Part shown: in pieces, positions 1 to 8,804 of the stretch | Layout of the letters: every line of letters begins with the position of its first letter | Numbering within the stretch: the first letter of the stretch is position 1 | From: Bacillota bacterium | GTDB lineage: Bacteria; Bacillota; Desulfitobacteriia; Desulfitobacteriales; Desulfitobacteriaceae | Length of the DNA stretch: 16,657 nucleotides | Assembly (NCBI GenBank): GCA_023390635.1 | Contig: JAEWCM010000212.1 | Coordinates: 1-16,657, forward strand | Direction of reading: 5' to 3' | Program-made: the position numbers and the translations under genes | Notes under the pieces: generated by a model | Told to the model about the DNA's origin: nothing | The model's database searches: none | The model's input: the letters and a program-made list of their open reading frames with translations, nothing else

Positions 1-128
1 TAACATCACCTATCCACATGTTGACAAGCTATACTACTAATACTACTAAACTAATATCTTATTATTGTTATTCTGAAAATATACCGGTTGTAAAAGATAT
101 TTCTATCAATATTTAGGGGAGGACCATT
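1..128. other. oriC: oriC unwinding region (DnaA box, DnaA-trio array, AT-rich DNA)
   Basis: The stretch just upstream of dnaN carries CTATCCACA at 10-18, eight of nine matches to the DnaA box TTATCCACA. Fifteen bases later comes a trinucleotide array, with TACTACTAA at 32-40 repeated directly at 41-49. Read on the other strand this gives 3'-GAT GAT TAT GAT GAT-5' for positions 34-48, the pattern of DnaA-trios described for Bacillus subtilis oriC. AT-rich DNA follows to the dnaN ribosome binding site. In many Firmicutes the unwinding element lies between dnaA and dnaN in this order. The box and repeats are seen directly; the origin role is inferred. dnaA itself would lie left of the window. 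I see no convincing dnaN promoter here. Confidence 0.7.
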
Positions 129-1241
129 ATGAAGGTTTTTTGTTCAAAAGATATCTTATTATCAGGTGTTAACACTGTACAACGTGCTGTATCCGCTAAG
201 GCTACCTTGCCTATTTTGCAAGGAATTTATTTAAAAGCAGAAGGACAATCACTTACATTTTCTGCTACGGATCTGGAAATAGGGATTCGTTGTCAAGTTC
301 CAGCTCAAATTGATCAAGAGGGCGGGGCTGTTGTTCCGGCCCGATTATTTTCCGAATTAGTACGCAAATTACCGGATACAACCCTTACCATAGAACTTTT
401 GGACAATACCCTTCATATTCATTATTATCAATCCAGTCTGACTTTAAAATGCTTTGACCAGGAAGAATTTCCGCTCCTTCCTGATCTTCTTGATTCTCAA
501 TCATTTTCCTTACCCAGTAATTTATTTAAAAATATGGTGAAGCAAACGGTTATTGCATGTGCAGTAGAAGAAAGCAGGCCTGTTTTTACAGGAATTTTAT
601 TGCAGGTTGAAGGAAATCAAATTCGTTTAGTGGCAACAGATACTCATCGTTTGGCTTATCGTCAGGCAGAATTTCCTAATCAGGAAGGACTAAATTTTCA
701 CGGCATCATTCCAGCTAAAACCATGTCGGAAATTTCCCGCTTATTAAAGGATGAAGATGAATTTTTAAATATTAGCTATAATAATGCCCAAATATCGTTC
801 CAGTTTGGCAATGTTCATCTATTATCCCGTTTAATCGAAGGTCAATTTCCTCCCTATAATCAAGTGATTCCTCAAAATTGTGAAACTAAAGTTCATCTTT
901 CCATGCGCAGTTTCTTAGACGCTGTGGAAAGGGCTTCATTGCTTTCCAGAGAAGGAAATACTGGTATTACCATCGTACGGCTCAATATTGACAAAGATAC
1001 GGAAACTTTGCGGATCGAACAGACTTCTGAAGTAGGAAAAATTTCTGAACAGATTGAAATAAATATAGAAGGCAACGGGCTGGTCATAGCCTTTAATTCA
1101 AAGTTTTTATTGGATGCTTTAAAAATTATGGACAGTGAATTTATTGTTTTAGAACTTTCCGGTTCTTTCGGTCCTTGTGTGATCAGGCCGACCAATGATC
1201 CAAATTACTTATATCTGGCCTTACCTGTTCGCACTGCATAG
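129..1241 (+). CDS. dnaN: DNA polymerase III beta subunit (sliding clamp)
   Basis: This 370-residue protein has the length and sequence of the bacterial beta clamp, the ring that tethers DNA polymerase III to DNA and serves as docking site for replication and repair proteins. The N-terminus (MKVFCSKDILLSGVNTVQRA), the internal ATDTHRLAYR segment near residue 170 and the C-terminal LPVRT tail are typical of the family, which consists of three similar clamp folds in a row. A strong Shine-Dalgarno AGGGGAGG at 115-122 sits seven bases before the ATG, which fixes the start. It is the first gene after the origin-like sequence, and recF follows five bases after its stop codon, so the two are almost certainly co-transcribed. 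Nothing looks truncated or unusual. Confidence 0.97.
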   Translation: MKVFCSKDILLSGVNTVQRAVSAKATLPILQGIYLKAEGQSLTFSATDLEIGIRCQVPAQIDQEGGAVVPARLFSELVRKLPDTTLTIELLDNTLHIHYYQSSLTLKCFDQEEFPLLPDLLDSQSFSLPSNLFKNMVKQTVIACAVEESRPVFTGILLQVEGNQIRLVATDTHRLAYRQAEFPNQEGLNFHGIIPAKTMSEISRLLKDEDEFLNISYNNAQISFQFGNVHLLSRLIEGQFPPYNQVIPQNCETKVHLSMRSFLDAVERASLLSREGNTGITIVRLNIDKDTETLRIEQTSEVGKISEQIEINIEGNGLVIAFNSKFLLDALKIMDSEFIVLELSGSFGPCVIRPTNDPNYLYLALPVRTA

Positions 1242-1245
1242 CATT

Positions 1246-2346
1246 ATGGCAATAGGAAAGTTTGAGTTAATTAATTTCCGTAATTATGAACAGCAAATTA
1301 TCAATTTTACCCCGGGTATTAATGTTTTAATGGGAAAGAATGGACAGGGAAAGACTAATATTTTAGAAGGTATCTATTTTCTTTTGACAGGAAAATCCTA
1401 TCGGGTACAAAGGGAAACAGAGATGGTGCGTTGGGGTGAAAGGGGTTTTGATTTATTTGGTGAATTTGCTTTAACACATCACTTTGTTAAATTAGAAAGT
1501 CATTATCGGGAGAAAAAAAAAGCTATCCTGATTAATGGTGTTCCTTGCCGTAAATTATCAGATTATTTAGGAACAGTGAATGTCATCTTTTTCTCTCCAG
1601 ATGATTTAATATTAGTTAAAGGCGGACCTAAGGAACGGAGAACTTTTCTGGATTTGCATATTGCCCAAATTTTGCCCAAATATATTAGTTATTTGAATGA
1701 TTATAATAAAGTCTTAATGCAAAAAAATGCTTTACTGAAGTCCTCTTTATCAAAAAAAGACAAAAAAAGTCAAATAGGATTATGGAATGAGCAAATCTTA
1801 GTTTTAGGACAAAAAATTATCAGTATTCGCTCTAACTATCTGGAAAATCTCAGTATCAATGCTGCGAATGTCTATCAAAGTCTATCCTCAAAAACCGAGA
1901 CTATCAAATTGGCTTATGTATCTTCAGGAAGTTTAATACTTGAAAAATCACTGCATAACCTTGCTGAACTTTTGGAAAGCCGGGTGGATGAGGAAATAGA
2001 AAAAGGTATGATTTTAGTTGGGCCTCAGAGGGATGATCTTAAAATCAGTCTAAATAATAAATCCGCTAGACAGTATGCTTCTCAAGGTCAGCAAAGATCG
2101 ATTGTACTTAGTTTAAAACTGGCCCAGCTTGAAATTATTTATGGAGAAAAATCAGAATATCCGTTGCTATTATTGGATGATGTTTTGTCTGAATTAGATC
2201 AAATGCGGAGAGAATATTTAATGACTTATATTCATCAGTCAAAGATTCAGTCCATTGTCACTGTAACAAGTGCGGAAAAAGATATTCATGCCCATGCTCA
2301 TTCTTTATATGAAGTAAGTCAGGGAAGGATAAGGAGGAAAGTATAA
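1246..2346 (+). CDS. recF: DNA replication/repair protein RecF
   Basis: RecF is an SMC-like ATPase that, with RecO and RecR, loads RecA at single-strand gaps. The 366-residue form starting at the ATG at 1246 shows the expected N-terminus (KFELINFRNY), a Walker A GKNGQGKT at residues 30-37, a signature-like SQGQQR before the C-terminal region, and a Walker B block (LLLLDDVLSELD) around residues 307-318. The reading frame stays open upstream to an ATG at 1195, but that extension lies inside dnaN and does not look like RecF, so 1246 is preferred. There is no strong Shine-Dalgarno at 1246. The start lies four bases past the dnaN stop, so translational coupling is likely. The stop overlaps the next start by one base (TAATG). 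Confidence 0.96.
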   Translation: MAIGKFELINFRNYEQQIINFTPGINVLMGKNGQGKTNILEGIYFLLTGKSYRVQRETEMVRWGERGFDLFGEFALTHHFVKLESHYREKKKAILINGVPCRKLSDYLGTVNVIFFSPDDLILVKGGPKERRTFLDLHIAQILPKYISYLNDYNKVLMQKNALLKSSLSKKDKKSQIGLWNEQILVLGQKIISIRSNYLENLSINAANVYQSLSSKTETIKLAYVSSGSLILEKSLHNLAELLESRVDEEIEKGMILVGPQRDDLKISLNNKSARQYASQGQQRSIVLSLKLAQLEIIYGEKSEYPLLLLDDVLSELDQMRREYLMTYIHQSKIQSIVTVTSAEKDIHAHAHSLYEVSQGRIRRKV

Positions 2347-2606
2347 TGTTTTTGCATCTTGGTGGAGATTATCTGATTGATCAAGAAAAAATAATTATGA
2401 TTATTGACTTGGAAACAGGTACAAAAGGGCAATTATCTGAGCAGTTTTTAGAAAGAATTAATAACAACGAGGATATTATTTATATTTCTGAAAAAGGTAA
2501 AGAGAAATCTTTAATTATTACAGATAAAGAAATCTATTATTCTCCTATTTCATCTTCCACTCTTTTAAAAAGATCGAATAATTTCGATATAGTATTTCAG
2601 AGATAG
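2346..2606 (+). CDS. remB: DUF370 protein, RemB/YaaB-like extracellular matrix regulator family
   Basis: A small 86-residue protein with the N-terminal signature of the DUF370 family (MFLHLGGDYLI followed by a KIIMIIDLE strand). In Bacillus subtilis the homologous gene yaaB (remB) lies in the same place between recF and gyrB and affects biofilm matrix expression. The related RemA is a DNA-binding regulator. The start codon overlaps the recF stop, and AAGGAGG at 2331-2337 lies eight bases upstream. The position and the first 30 residues support the family call. The role in this organism is inference, since family members in Clostridia often have no known phenotype. It is probably the last gene of the dnaN-recF unit, because a new promoter follows. 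Confidence 0.85.
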   Translation: MFLHLGGDYLIDQEKIIMIIDLETGTKGQLSEQFLERINNNEDIIYISEKGKEKSLIITDKEIYYSPISSSTLLKRSNNFDIVFQR

Positions 2607-2615
2607 AGGATCAAT

Positions 2616-2644
2616 TTGATAATTTTTGTTAAGTAGTGTATAAT
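2616..2644 (+). promoter_or_regulatory. Promoter of gyrB-gyrA
   Basis: TTGATA at 2616-2621 and a perfect TATAAT at 2639-2644 are separated by exactly 17 bases. This is a near-consensus housekeeping sigma promoter in the gap after the remB-like gene. Transcription would start near 2651, giving gyrB a leader of about 90 bases. Confidence 0.8.
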
Positions 2645-2675
2645 AAAAAGGTTAAAGGTATATTTTGGAAAGGTT

Positions 2676-2704
2676 CTATTAAAAATATAGATTATTTTTA
2701 ATAG
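2676..2704 (+). promoter_or_regulatory. Perfect 12-bp inverted repeat in the gyrB leader
   Basis: CTATTAAAAATA at 2676-2687 is followed by the spacer TAGAT and then by its exact reverse complement at 2693-2704. It lies after the gyrB promoter and about 22 bases before the Shine-Dalgarno, so it would form an AU-rich stem-loop in the mRNA leader or act as a DNA dyad. There is no U-run directly after it, so it is not an ordinary terminator. The function is unknown. Confidence 0.6.
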
Positions 2705-2741
2705 GATTTTAATTTATTGCTTTATTGAGGAGGGACTTATT

Positions 2742-4673
2742 TTGCCTGAATCAACAGGTTTAGAGCAGCAGAATAAAAATGAATATAATGCAGGGCAAAT
2801 TGAAATTTTAGAAGGGCTGGAAGCTGTAAGAAAAAGGCCGGGTATGTATATCGGCTCTACCAGCTCCCGTGGATTGCATCATTTAGTCTATGAAATCGTG
2901 GATAATAGTATTGACGAAGCTTTAGCTGGAGTGTGTGATACGGTCCTTGTCACAATCTATAAGGATAACAGTATATCCGTTTTAGATAATGGGCGCGGTA
3001 TCCCTGTGGATATTCATCCCAAGATGGGTCGTCCAGCTGTTGAGGTAGCTTTGACTCAACTTCATGCCGGAGGTAAATTCAGCGGCAGTGCCTATAAGGT
3101 TTCCGGCGGATTGCACGGAGTTGGTATGAGCGTGGTCAATGCTCTGTCCAAATGGCTGACAGTTGAAGTAATGCTGAATGGTAACGTATATCATCAGGAA
3201 TATGAGAGAGGGAAGCCAATCAACGATTTAACCATTATTGGTAAATGTCCGGAAAAAAAGACCGGAACAAAAATAACTTTTGCTCCTGATCCGGAAATCT
3301 TTGAAGATACAGTTTATCAGTTTGATGTACTGTCTTATCGACTAAAAGAATTATCATTTTTAAATAAGAATGTGTCGATTACTTTAATTGATGAGAGAAC
3401 CAATGCTAAAGAAGTTTACCTTCATAATGGCGGAATTATTGACTTTGTGAAAAGCATCAATAAGAATCGTGATTGTTTGAATCCTAAGCCAATTTTCTTT
3501 GAAGGTGAGAAAAATAGTGTTCAGGTAGAGATCGCTATTCAATATAATGATGGATACACTGAAAATATGTTCTCTTATGCCAATAATATTCATACCCACG
3601 AAGGCGGCACCCATGAAGCCGGTTTTAAAACAGCTCTAACCCGTGTAGTCAATGATTATGCGCGGAAAAATAGTCTGCTAAAGGGAGCTGAATCAAATTT
3701 AACCGGTGAAGACATCAGGGAAGGTATGACAGCCATTATTTCGGTAAAAGTTCCGGAGCCTCAGTTTGAAGGACAGACAAAGACAAAATTGGGCAATAGT
3801 GAAATAAGTTCTATTGTGAATTCAATTTTGGGTGAGGGATTAACAACCTACTTTGAAGAAAATCCCTCGATTGCCCGCAAAATTATTGAAAAATCGGTGC
3901 AAGCTGCAAGAGCTCGTGATGCTGCCCGGAAAGCCAGAGAGATGACCAGGCGAAAAAGTGCTTTGGAGGTATCTTCATTGCCGGGTAAATTAGCTGATTG
4001 TTCATGGAAAGAACCGGAACTTTGCGAAATGTATCTTGTGGAAGGTGACAGCGCAGGTGGTTCTGCTAAGCAGGGCAGGGACCGGCGCTTTCAAGCCATC
4101 TTGCCTTTAAGGGGTAAAATTCTCAATGTTGAAAAAGCACGCTTAGACAGAATATTGGGAAATGAAGAAATCAGGGCTATGATTACGGCCATGGGTACAG
4201 GAATTTCCAATGATTTTGACTTAAGCAAAGCCCGGTATCATAAGCTGATTATTATGACTGATGCGGATGTAGATGGAGCTCATATCAGAACTTTGCTATT
4301 AACTTTCTTTTATCGTTATATGCGACCTTTAGTAGAAAATAATTATGTATATATTGCCCAGCCTCCGTTATTTAAAATTAAAAAAGGCAGAGATGTTAGA
4401 TATGCCTATAGCGATGAAGAGATGGATTCCATATTAACGGAAATTGGTCGTGAAAAGTCAGAAATTCAACGTTACAAAGGATTAGGAGAAATGAATCCAG
4501 AACAGCTTTGGGAAACAACAATGGACCCTGCCCGGCGCACTGTCTTGCAGGTTACGACGGAGGATGCGATGAGGGCGGACGAATTATTTACCATCTTAAT
4601 GGGGGATAAAGTTGAACCGCGGCGTCAGTTTATTCACGAACATGCCAAAGACGTGCGCGATTTGGATATTTAA
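2742..4673 (+). CDS. gyrB: DNA gyrase subunit B
   Basis: ATPase subunit of DNA gyrase, which with GyrA introduces negative supercoils. The 643 residues hold the GHKL ATPase motifs (EIVDNSIDEALAG at 51-63 with catalytic Glu51, DNGRGIP at 82-88, GGLHGVGMSVVNA near 122-134) and the Toprim domain (EGDSAGGSAKQGR near residue 430 and MTDADVDGAHIRT further on). The C-terminal YKGLGEMNPEQLW block is also present. Motif choice and length fit gyrase B rather than topoisomerase IV ParE, as does pairing with a GyrA that carries a GyrA box. The start is a TTG, supported by GAGGAGGG at 2727-2734, seven bases upstream; no ATG fits. It has its own promoter, and gyrA follows 12 bases after the stop. Confidence 0.97.
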   Translation: MPESTGLEQQNKNEYNAGQIEILEGLEAVRKRPGMYIGSTSSRGLHHLVYEIVDNSIDEALAGVCDTVLVTIYKDNSISVLDNGRGIPVDIHPKMGRPAVEVALTQLHAGGKFSGSAYKVSGGLHGVGMSVVNALSKWLTVEVMLNGNVYHQEYERGKPINDLTIIGKCPEKKTGTKITFAPDPEIFEDTVYQFDVLSYRLKELSFLNKNVSITLIDERTNAKEVYLHNGGIIDFVKSINKNRDCLNPKPIFFEGEKNSVQVEIAIQYNDGYTENMFSYANNIHTHEGGTHEAGFKTALTRVVNDYARKNSLLKGAESNLTGEDIREGMTAIISVKVPEPQFEGQTKTKLGNSEISSIVNSILGEGLTTYFEENPSIARKIIEKSVQAARARDAARKAREMTRRKSALEVSSLPGKLADCSWKEPELCEMYLVEGDSAGGSAKQGRDRRFQAILPLRGKILNVEKARLDRILGNEEIRAMITAMGTGISNDFDLSKARYHKLIIMTDADVDGAHIRTLLLTFFYRYMRPLVENNYVYIAQPPLFKIKKGRDVRYAYSDEEMDSILTEIGREKSEIQRYKGLGEMNPEQLWETTMDPARRTVLQVTTEDAMRADELFTILMGDKVEPRRQFIHEHAKDVRDLDI

Positions 4674-4685
4674 AGGAGTGCACTT

Positions 4686-7139
4686 ATGTCGATTGAAATG
4701 AATGGGGGAAAAATTCTTCCTGTTGAAATTTCCGATGAGATGAAGAAGTCTTTTATAAGCTATTCAATGAGCGTTATTGCCAGCCGGGCTCTTCCTGATG
4801 TAAGAGACGGATTAAAACCGGTGCATCGGCGTATTCTTTTCACGCTTCATGAATCAGGATTGACACCAAATAAGCCTTACAGCAAATCGGCCCGCTTGGT
4901 CGGTGATTGCATGGGTAAATATCATCCCCATGGTGATAGTGCCATTTATGATGCGGCTGTCCGCTTGGCTCAGAACTTTTCTTCCCGTTATCCGTTGATT
5001 GACGGACATGGAAACTTCGGCTCCATTGATGGAGATTCAGCAGCCGCTATGCGTTATACTGAATTGCGCATGGCTAAGATCACGGCTTATATGCTGGCTG
5101 ATATCGATAAGGATACCGTGGATTTTCGTCCAAACTATGATGAGAAACAGGAAGAACCGACCGTATTGCCTGCTAAATTTCCTAACTTGTTAGTTAATGG
5201 CTCTTCTGGAATTGCAGTAGGCATGGCTACGAATATTCCTCCCCATAATCTCAGCGAAGTGATTGATGGCACGATCGCCATGATTGATGACCCTGATCTG
5301 GGCATTGACGGATTAATGAAGCATATTAAAGGGCCTGATTTTCCTACTGGCGGAATTATTATGGGCACAGAAGGCATTAAGAGTGCCTATGCAACCGGTA
5401 GGGGAACCATTAGAACCAGAGCCAAAGCTCATATTGAACGCATGGAAAAATCAGGAAAAGCCAGAATACTCGTGACAGAAATTCCTTTTCAAGTGAATAA
5501 GGCCAGATTGGTAGAAAAAATTGCCGAGTTGGCCAGAGATAAAAAGATTGATGGAATTACTGACTTAAGGGATGAGTCGGATCGTTCAGGAATGCGCATT
5601 GTGATTGAGCTGCGCAGAGATGTCAATCCTCAGATCATATTGAATCAACTCTATAAGCATAGCCAAATGGAAGAATCCTTTGGTATTATCTTTATTGCCT
5701 TGGTTGATGGAAGTCCTCGGACCCTCAATCTAAAAGAAATGATTCACTTCTTTATTGAACATCAGAGAGAAGTTATTGTTCGCCGTACTCATTTCGAATT
5801 GAACAAAGCCGAAGCTGAAGCTCATATTTTAGAAGGCTTGCGCATCGCCTTAGATCATATCGATGAAGTGATTCATGTGATCCGAACTTCAGAAGATGAG
5901 ACCAATGCCAAAAATAATTTAATGGAACGCTTTGGACTGAGCGATCGCCAATCTCAAGCGATTGTCGATATGCGCCTGAAACGCTTAACAGGATTGGAAA
6001 GAGACAAGATTGAAGCGCGTTATCAGGAATTGCTGGACCTGATGGCTTATTTACGTGCTGTTTTGGAATCTGAGAAAATGGTACTGGAGATTATTAAATC
6101 AGAACTGAAAGAGATCAAGGATAAATTTGGGGATGAACGCCGTTCCCGTATCTCATTTGATGAGAGTAAAATGGATGTGGAAGATCTGATCGCCGAGGAA
6201 GATGTGGTAATCACGGTTACCCACAACGGCTATATCAAGCGTTTGCCTTTAACTACCTATAAGAGCCAGCGGCGCGGTGGTAAAGGTGTCCATGGTATGG
6301 CTACTAAGGAAGAAGATTTCTTGGAACATCTATTCATTACCACAACACATCATTACATCTTATTCTTTACTTCCAAGGGTAAGGTTTATCGTCTTAAAGC
6401 CCATGAAATCCCCGAGGCAGGAAGAACTGCCAAAGGAACGGCAATCATTAACATGTTGAGTCTGGATCAGGAAGAGAAAATTACAGCGATTATGACAGTC
6501 AAGGAATATAGTGAAGAATACTTCCTGCTCACAGCAACAAAACGGGGAATTGTCAAGAAAACTTATCTGAGCCAATATGACTCATCCCGCCGGGAAGGAT
6601 TAATAGCTCTGACTTTGGATGAAGACGATGAGCTGATTGGGGTTAAACTGACCAGGGGCAATGATGATATCCTGTTGGCAACAAGAGAAGGTTTGGCGAT
6701 TCGCTTTAATGAAAGTGAAGTCAGAGAAATGGGAAGAACGGCCCGGGGTGTTAAAGGTATCAACCTCCAGGGCAATGATGAAGTGGTGGGAATGGATGTG
6801 ATCGGAGATCACGGAGAACTTCTGACCCTAAGCGAAAATGGCTTTTCTAAACGGACAGATTTACAGGAATTCCGTGCCCAGGGCAGAGGTGGCAAGGGTG
6901 TTATTGCCGCAAAGTTAAACAGCAAGACCGGACTGCTGGTTGGTGTCAAAGTGGTTGATCCTGAGGATGAAATTATGATCATTACTGATGATGGTATTAT
7001 TACCCGTCAGGAGATATCAGGAATTTCTAAGCAGGGCCGTTCCGCCCAAGGAGTAATGGCCATGAAGACAACATCAGACAATAAGGTAGTAGCCTTTGCA
7101 AAGGTCATCAATAAAGAAGAACCTGATGATGAAGAGTAA
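4686..7139 (+). CDS. gyrA: DNA gyrase subunit A
   Basis: Breakage-reunion subunit of DNA gyrase, 817 residues. The winged-helix region contains PHGDSAIYDAAVRLAQ, with Ser85 and Asp89 at the positions equivalent to Escherichia coli Ser83 and Asp87, so the wild-type quinolone-sensitive residues are present. The catalytic tyrosine is Tyr124 in AAAMRYTE. The C-terminal DNA-wrapping domain begins with a canonical GyrA box QRRGGKG at 528-534 and continues with repeated blade motifs such as GRTARGVKGI and GRGGKGV. The GyrA box separates it from ParC. Translation starts at ATG 4686 after an AAAGGAG sequence; the gene is in an operon with gyrB. No clear terminator is visible after the stop. Confidence 0.97.
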   Translation: MSIEMNGGKILPVEISDEMKKSFISYSMSVIASRALPDVRDGLKPVHRRILFTLHESGLTPNKPYSKSARLVGDCMGKYHPHGDSAIYDAAVRLAQNFSSRYPLIDGHGNFGSIDGDSAAAMRYTELRMAKITAYMLADIDKDTVDFRPNYDEKQEEPTVLPAKFPNLLVNGSSGIAVGMATNIPPHNLSEVIDGTIAMIDDPDLGIDGLMKHIKGPDFPTGGIIMGTEGIKSAYATGRGTIRTRAKAHIERMEKSGKARILVTEIPFQVNKARLVEKIAELARDKKIDGITDLRDESDRSGMRIVIELRRDVNPQIILNQLYKHSQMEESFGIIFIALVDGSPRTLNLKEMIHFFIEHQREVIVRRTHFELNKAEAEAHILEGLRIALDHIDEVIHVIRTSEDETNAKNNLMERFGLSDRQSQAIVDMRLKRLTGLERDKIEARYQELLDLMAYLRAVLESEKMVLEIIKSELKEIKDKFGDERRSRISFDESKMDVEDLIAEEDVVITVTHNGYIKRLPLTTYKSQRRGGKGVHGMATKEEDFLEHLFITTTHHYILFFTSKGKVYRLKAHEIPEAGRTAKGTAIINMLSLDQEEKITAIMTVKEYSEEYFLLTATKRGIVKKTYLSQYDSSRREGLIALTLDEDDELIGVKLTRGNDDILLATREGLAIRFNESEVREMGRTARGVKGINLQGNDEVVGMDVIGDHGELLTLSENGFSKRTDLQEFRAQGRGGKGVIAAKLNSKTGLLVGVKVVDPEDEIMIITDDGIITRQEISGISKQGRSAQGVMAMKTTSDNKVVAFAKVINKEEPDDEE

Positions 7140-7219
7140 GCAAAATTCGATTGATTAGTTATGGAAAGTTTGATTTCTAAGAGGTAAAATGAATTCTATC
7201 AATCAAATTGAAAGGCAAA

Positions 7220-7248
7220 TTGACAAACCTAAAGTCAGGTGATAACAT
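7220..7248 (+). promoter_or_regulatory. Candidate promoter of pdxS-pdxT
   Basis: A perfect -35 box TTGACA at 7220-7225 and TAACAT at 7243-7248 (four of six matches) are 17 bases apart in the 179-base gap between gyrA and pdxS. An alternative -10, CATAAT at 7246-7251, would need a 20-base spacer. No other plausible promoter or riboswitch-like structure is evident in this gap. Confidence 0.45.
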
Positions 7249-7318
7249 AATTCAAATCGGTTTAATAGGATTTAAACTTAGAAATTAAACACGCTGTGTA
7301 AATGGGGAGGATTTATTG

Positions 7319-8203
7319 ATGTCTGATTTAGGATCTTGGAAAGTGAAGACCGGTTTGGCCGAAATGTTAAAAGGCGGCGTTATTATGGATGTCACCACAC
7401 CGGAGCAGGCAAAAATTGCCGAGGAAGCCGGTGCGTGCGCCGTTATGGCCCTGGAAAGGGTGCCTTCTGATATCAGAGCAGCCGGAGGGGTTGCCCGGAT
7501 GGCTGATCCAACCATCATTAAAAGTATCATGGAAGTGGTATCGATACCGGTAATGGCTAAGGCCAGAATCGGTCACTTTGTGGAAGCTCAGATTTTAGAA
7601 GCTTTAGGGGCAGACTATATCGACGAGAGTGAAGTTTTAACGCCTGCCGACGATATGTATCATATCAATAAGTACGACTTTAAAGTTCCTTTTGTCTGCG
7701 GAGCCCGGAATTTAGGAGAAGCTCTGCGCCGCATTGGTGAAGGAGCTGCCATGATTCGTACCAAGGGAGAGCCTGGTACGGGAAATGTTGTTGAAGCAGT
7801 GCGTCATATGCGTACGGTAATGGATGAAATCAGAAAACTTTCCGTGATGCCTAAGGAAGAATTGATGACAGCGGCCAAGGAAATGGGAGCACCTTACGAT
7901 TTGGTTATTTATGTCGCTGAGCATGGCAAACTGCCTGTGGTCAATTTCGCTGCAGGAGGAATTGCCACTCCCGCTGATGCTGCTTTAATGATGCAATTAG
8001 GTGTAGATGGTGTTTTTGTCGGATCCGGAATTTTTAAATCAGCTGATCCGGCTAAGAGGGCAAAGGCCATTGTTTTGGCAACGACTCACTATAATGACCC
8101 ACAGTTACTTGCTGAAATTTCCCGCGATTTAGGAGAAGCTATGCCTGGATTGGAAATCTCGACGCTAGCCTCTGCTGACCGTATGCAGGAGCGTGGCTGG
8201 TAA
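7319..8203 (+). CDS. pdxS: Pyridoxal 5'-phosphate synthase, synthase subunit PdxS
   Basis: PdxS condenses ribose 5-phosphate, glyceraldehyde 3-phosphate and ammonia to pyridoxal phosphate. Ammonia comes from PdxT. The 294 residues match the family's length exactly. Visible features are Asp24 in VIMDV, the Schiff-base Lys81 in SIPVMAKARIGHF, the second catalytic Lys149 in RTKGEPGTGN, and the phosphate-binding region with AAGGIATPADAA and GVFVGSGIF late in the barrel. The frame also allows a TTG at 7316, but the ATG at 7319 is eight bases after GGGGAGG (7304-7310) and gives the usual N-terminus. pdxT follows with no gap, so the subunits are made together. The enzyme complex is a cytosolic dodecamer in known homologues. 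Confidence 0.97.
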   Translation: MSDLGSWKVKTGLAEMLKGGVIMDVTTPEQAKIAEEAGACAVMALERVPSDIRAAGGVARMADPTIIKSIMEVVSIPVMAKARIGHFVEAQILEALGADYIDESEVLTPADDMYHINKYDFKVPFVCGARNLGEALRRIGEGAAMIRTKGEPGTGNVVEAVRHMRTVMDEIRKLSVMPKEELMTAAKEMGAPYDLVIYVAEHGKLPVVNFAAGGIATPADAALMMQLGVDGVFVGSGIFKSADPAKRAKAIVLATTHYNDPQLLAEISRDLGEAMPGLEISTLASADRMQERGW

Positions 8204-8785
8204 ATGAAGCTGCGTGTAGGAGTGCTTGCTTTACAGGGAGCTTTCCGCGAACATCGTCAGGCCTTGGAGAAATTAGGCTGTGAAGTGGTGGAAGTGCGCA
8301 AGCCTGAAGAAATGAATGATATCCAAGGTTTAATTATTCCTGGTGGGGAGAGCACCACTATGGGTAAACTTTTACCCAATGGATTAGGAGATCGCATTAA
8401 AGAATTGGCAAAAAGCAATTTCCCTATTTTCGGAACGTGTGCCGGAATGATCATTCTCAGTAAGGACATTGAAGACAGCGATCAATATCGTCTTGGACTG
8501 ATGGATATTAAAGTAAGAAGAAATGCTTTCGGCCGGCAGGTAGATAGCTTTGAAGCTGATATAGACATTTCTGCCCTTGGAGCAAAACCGGTCAGAGCTG
8601 TTTTTATAAGGGCACCCTTTGTCAGTGAAGTAAAGCCTAATGTAGGAATTTTAGCTGAATACGCAGATAAAATTGTCTTTGTTCGGCAAGGAAATATGCT
8701 GGCAAGTGCTTTTCATCCTGAATTGACTGAGGATAACAGAATTCATCGCTATTTTCTGAATATAATTGAAGAATGGGTAAAATAA
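8204..8785 (+). CDS. pdxT: Pyridoxal 5'-phosphate synthase, glutaminase subunit PdxT
   Basis: PdxT is the class I glutamine amidotransferase that releases ammonia from glutamine and channels it to PdxS. The 193-residue sequence has the conserved start (GVLALQGAFREH), the PGGEST oxyanion-hole motif at 47-52, the nucleophile Cys79 in FGTCAGMI, and the His171/Glu173 pair in FHPELTED, so the catalytic triad is complete. Its ATG follows the pdxS stop codon directly with no intervening base. That favours translational coupling and a matched ratio of subunits. The internal pdxS sequence just upstream contains a GGAG-like stretch but no strong separate ribosome binding site. Confidence 0.96.
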   Translation: MKLRVGVLALQGAFREHRQALEKLGCEVVEVRKPEEMNDIQGLIIPGGESTTMGKLLPNGLGDRIKELAKSNFPIFGTCAGMIILSKDIEDSDQYRLGLMDIKVRRNAFGRQVDSFEADIDISALGAKPVRAVFIRAPFVSEVKPNVGILAEYADKIVFVRQGNMLASAFHPELTEDNRIHRYFLNIIEEWVK

Positions 8786-8804
8786 GAGTCAGGGAGGATT
8801 CGGC

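Noticed and set aside
34..49. CRISPR-like short direct repeats near the window start
   Set aside because: The repeats are 9 bp and adjacent, without spacers; they fit a DnaA-trio array. No CRISPR-like repeats occur elsewhere.
1195..1245. Longer recF start at 1195
   Set aside because: The added 17 residues lie inside dnaN and do not look like the RecF N-terminus; the ATG at 1246 gives the usual start.
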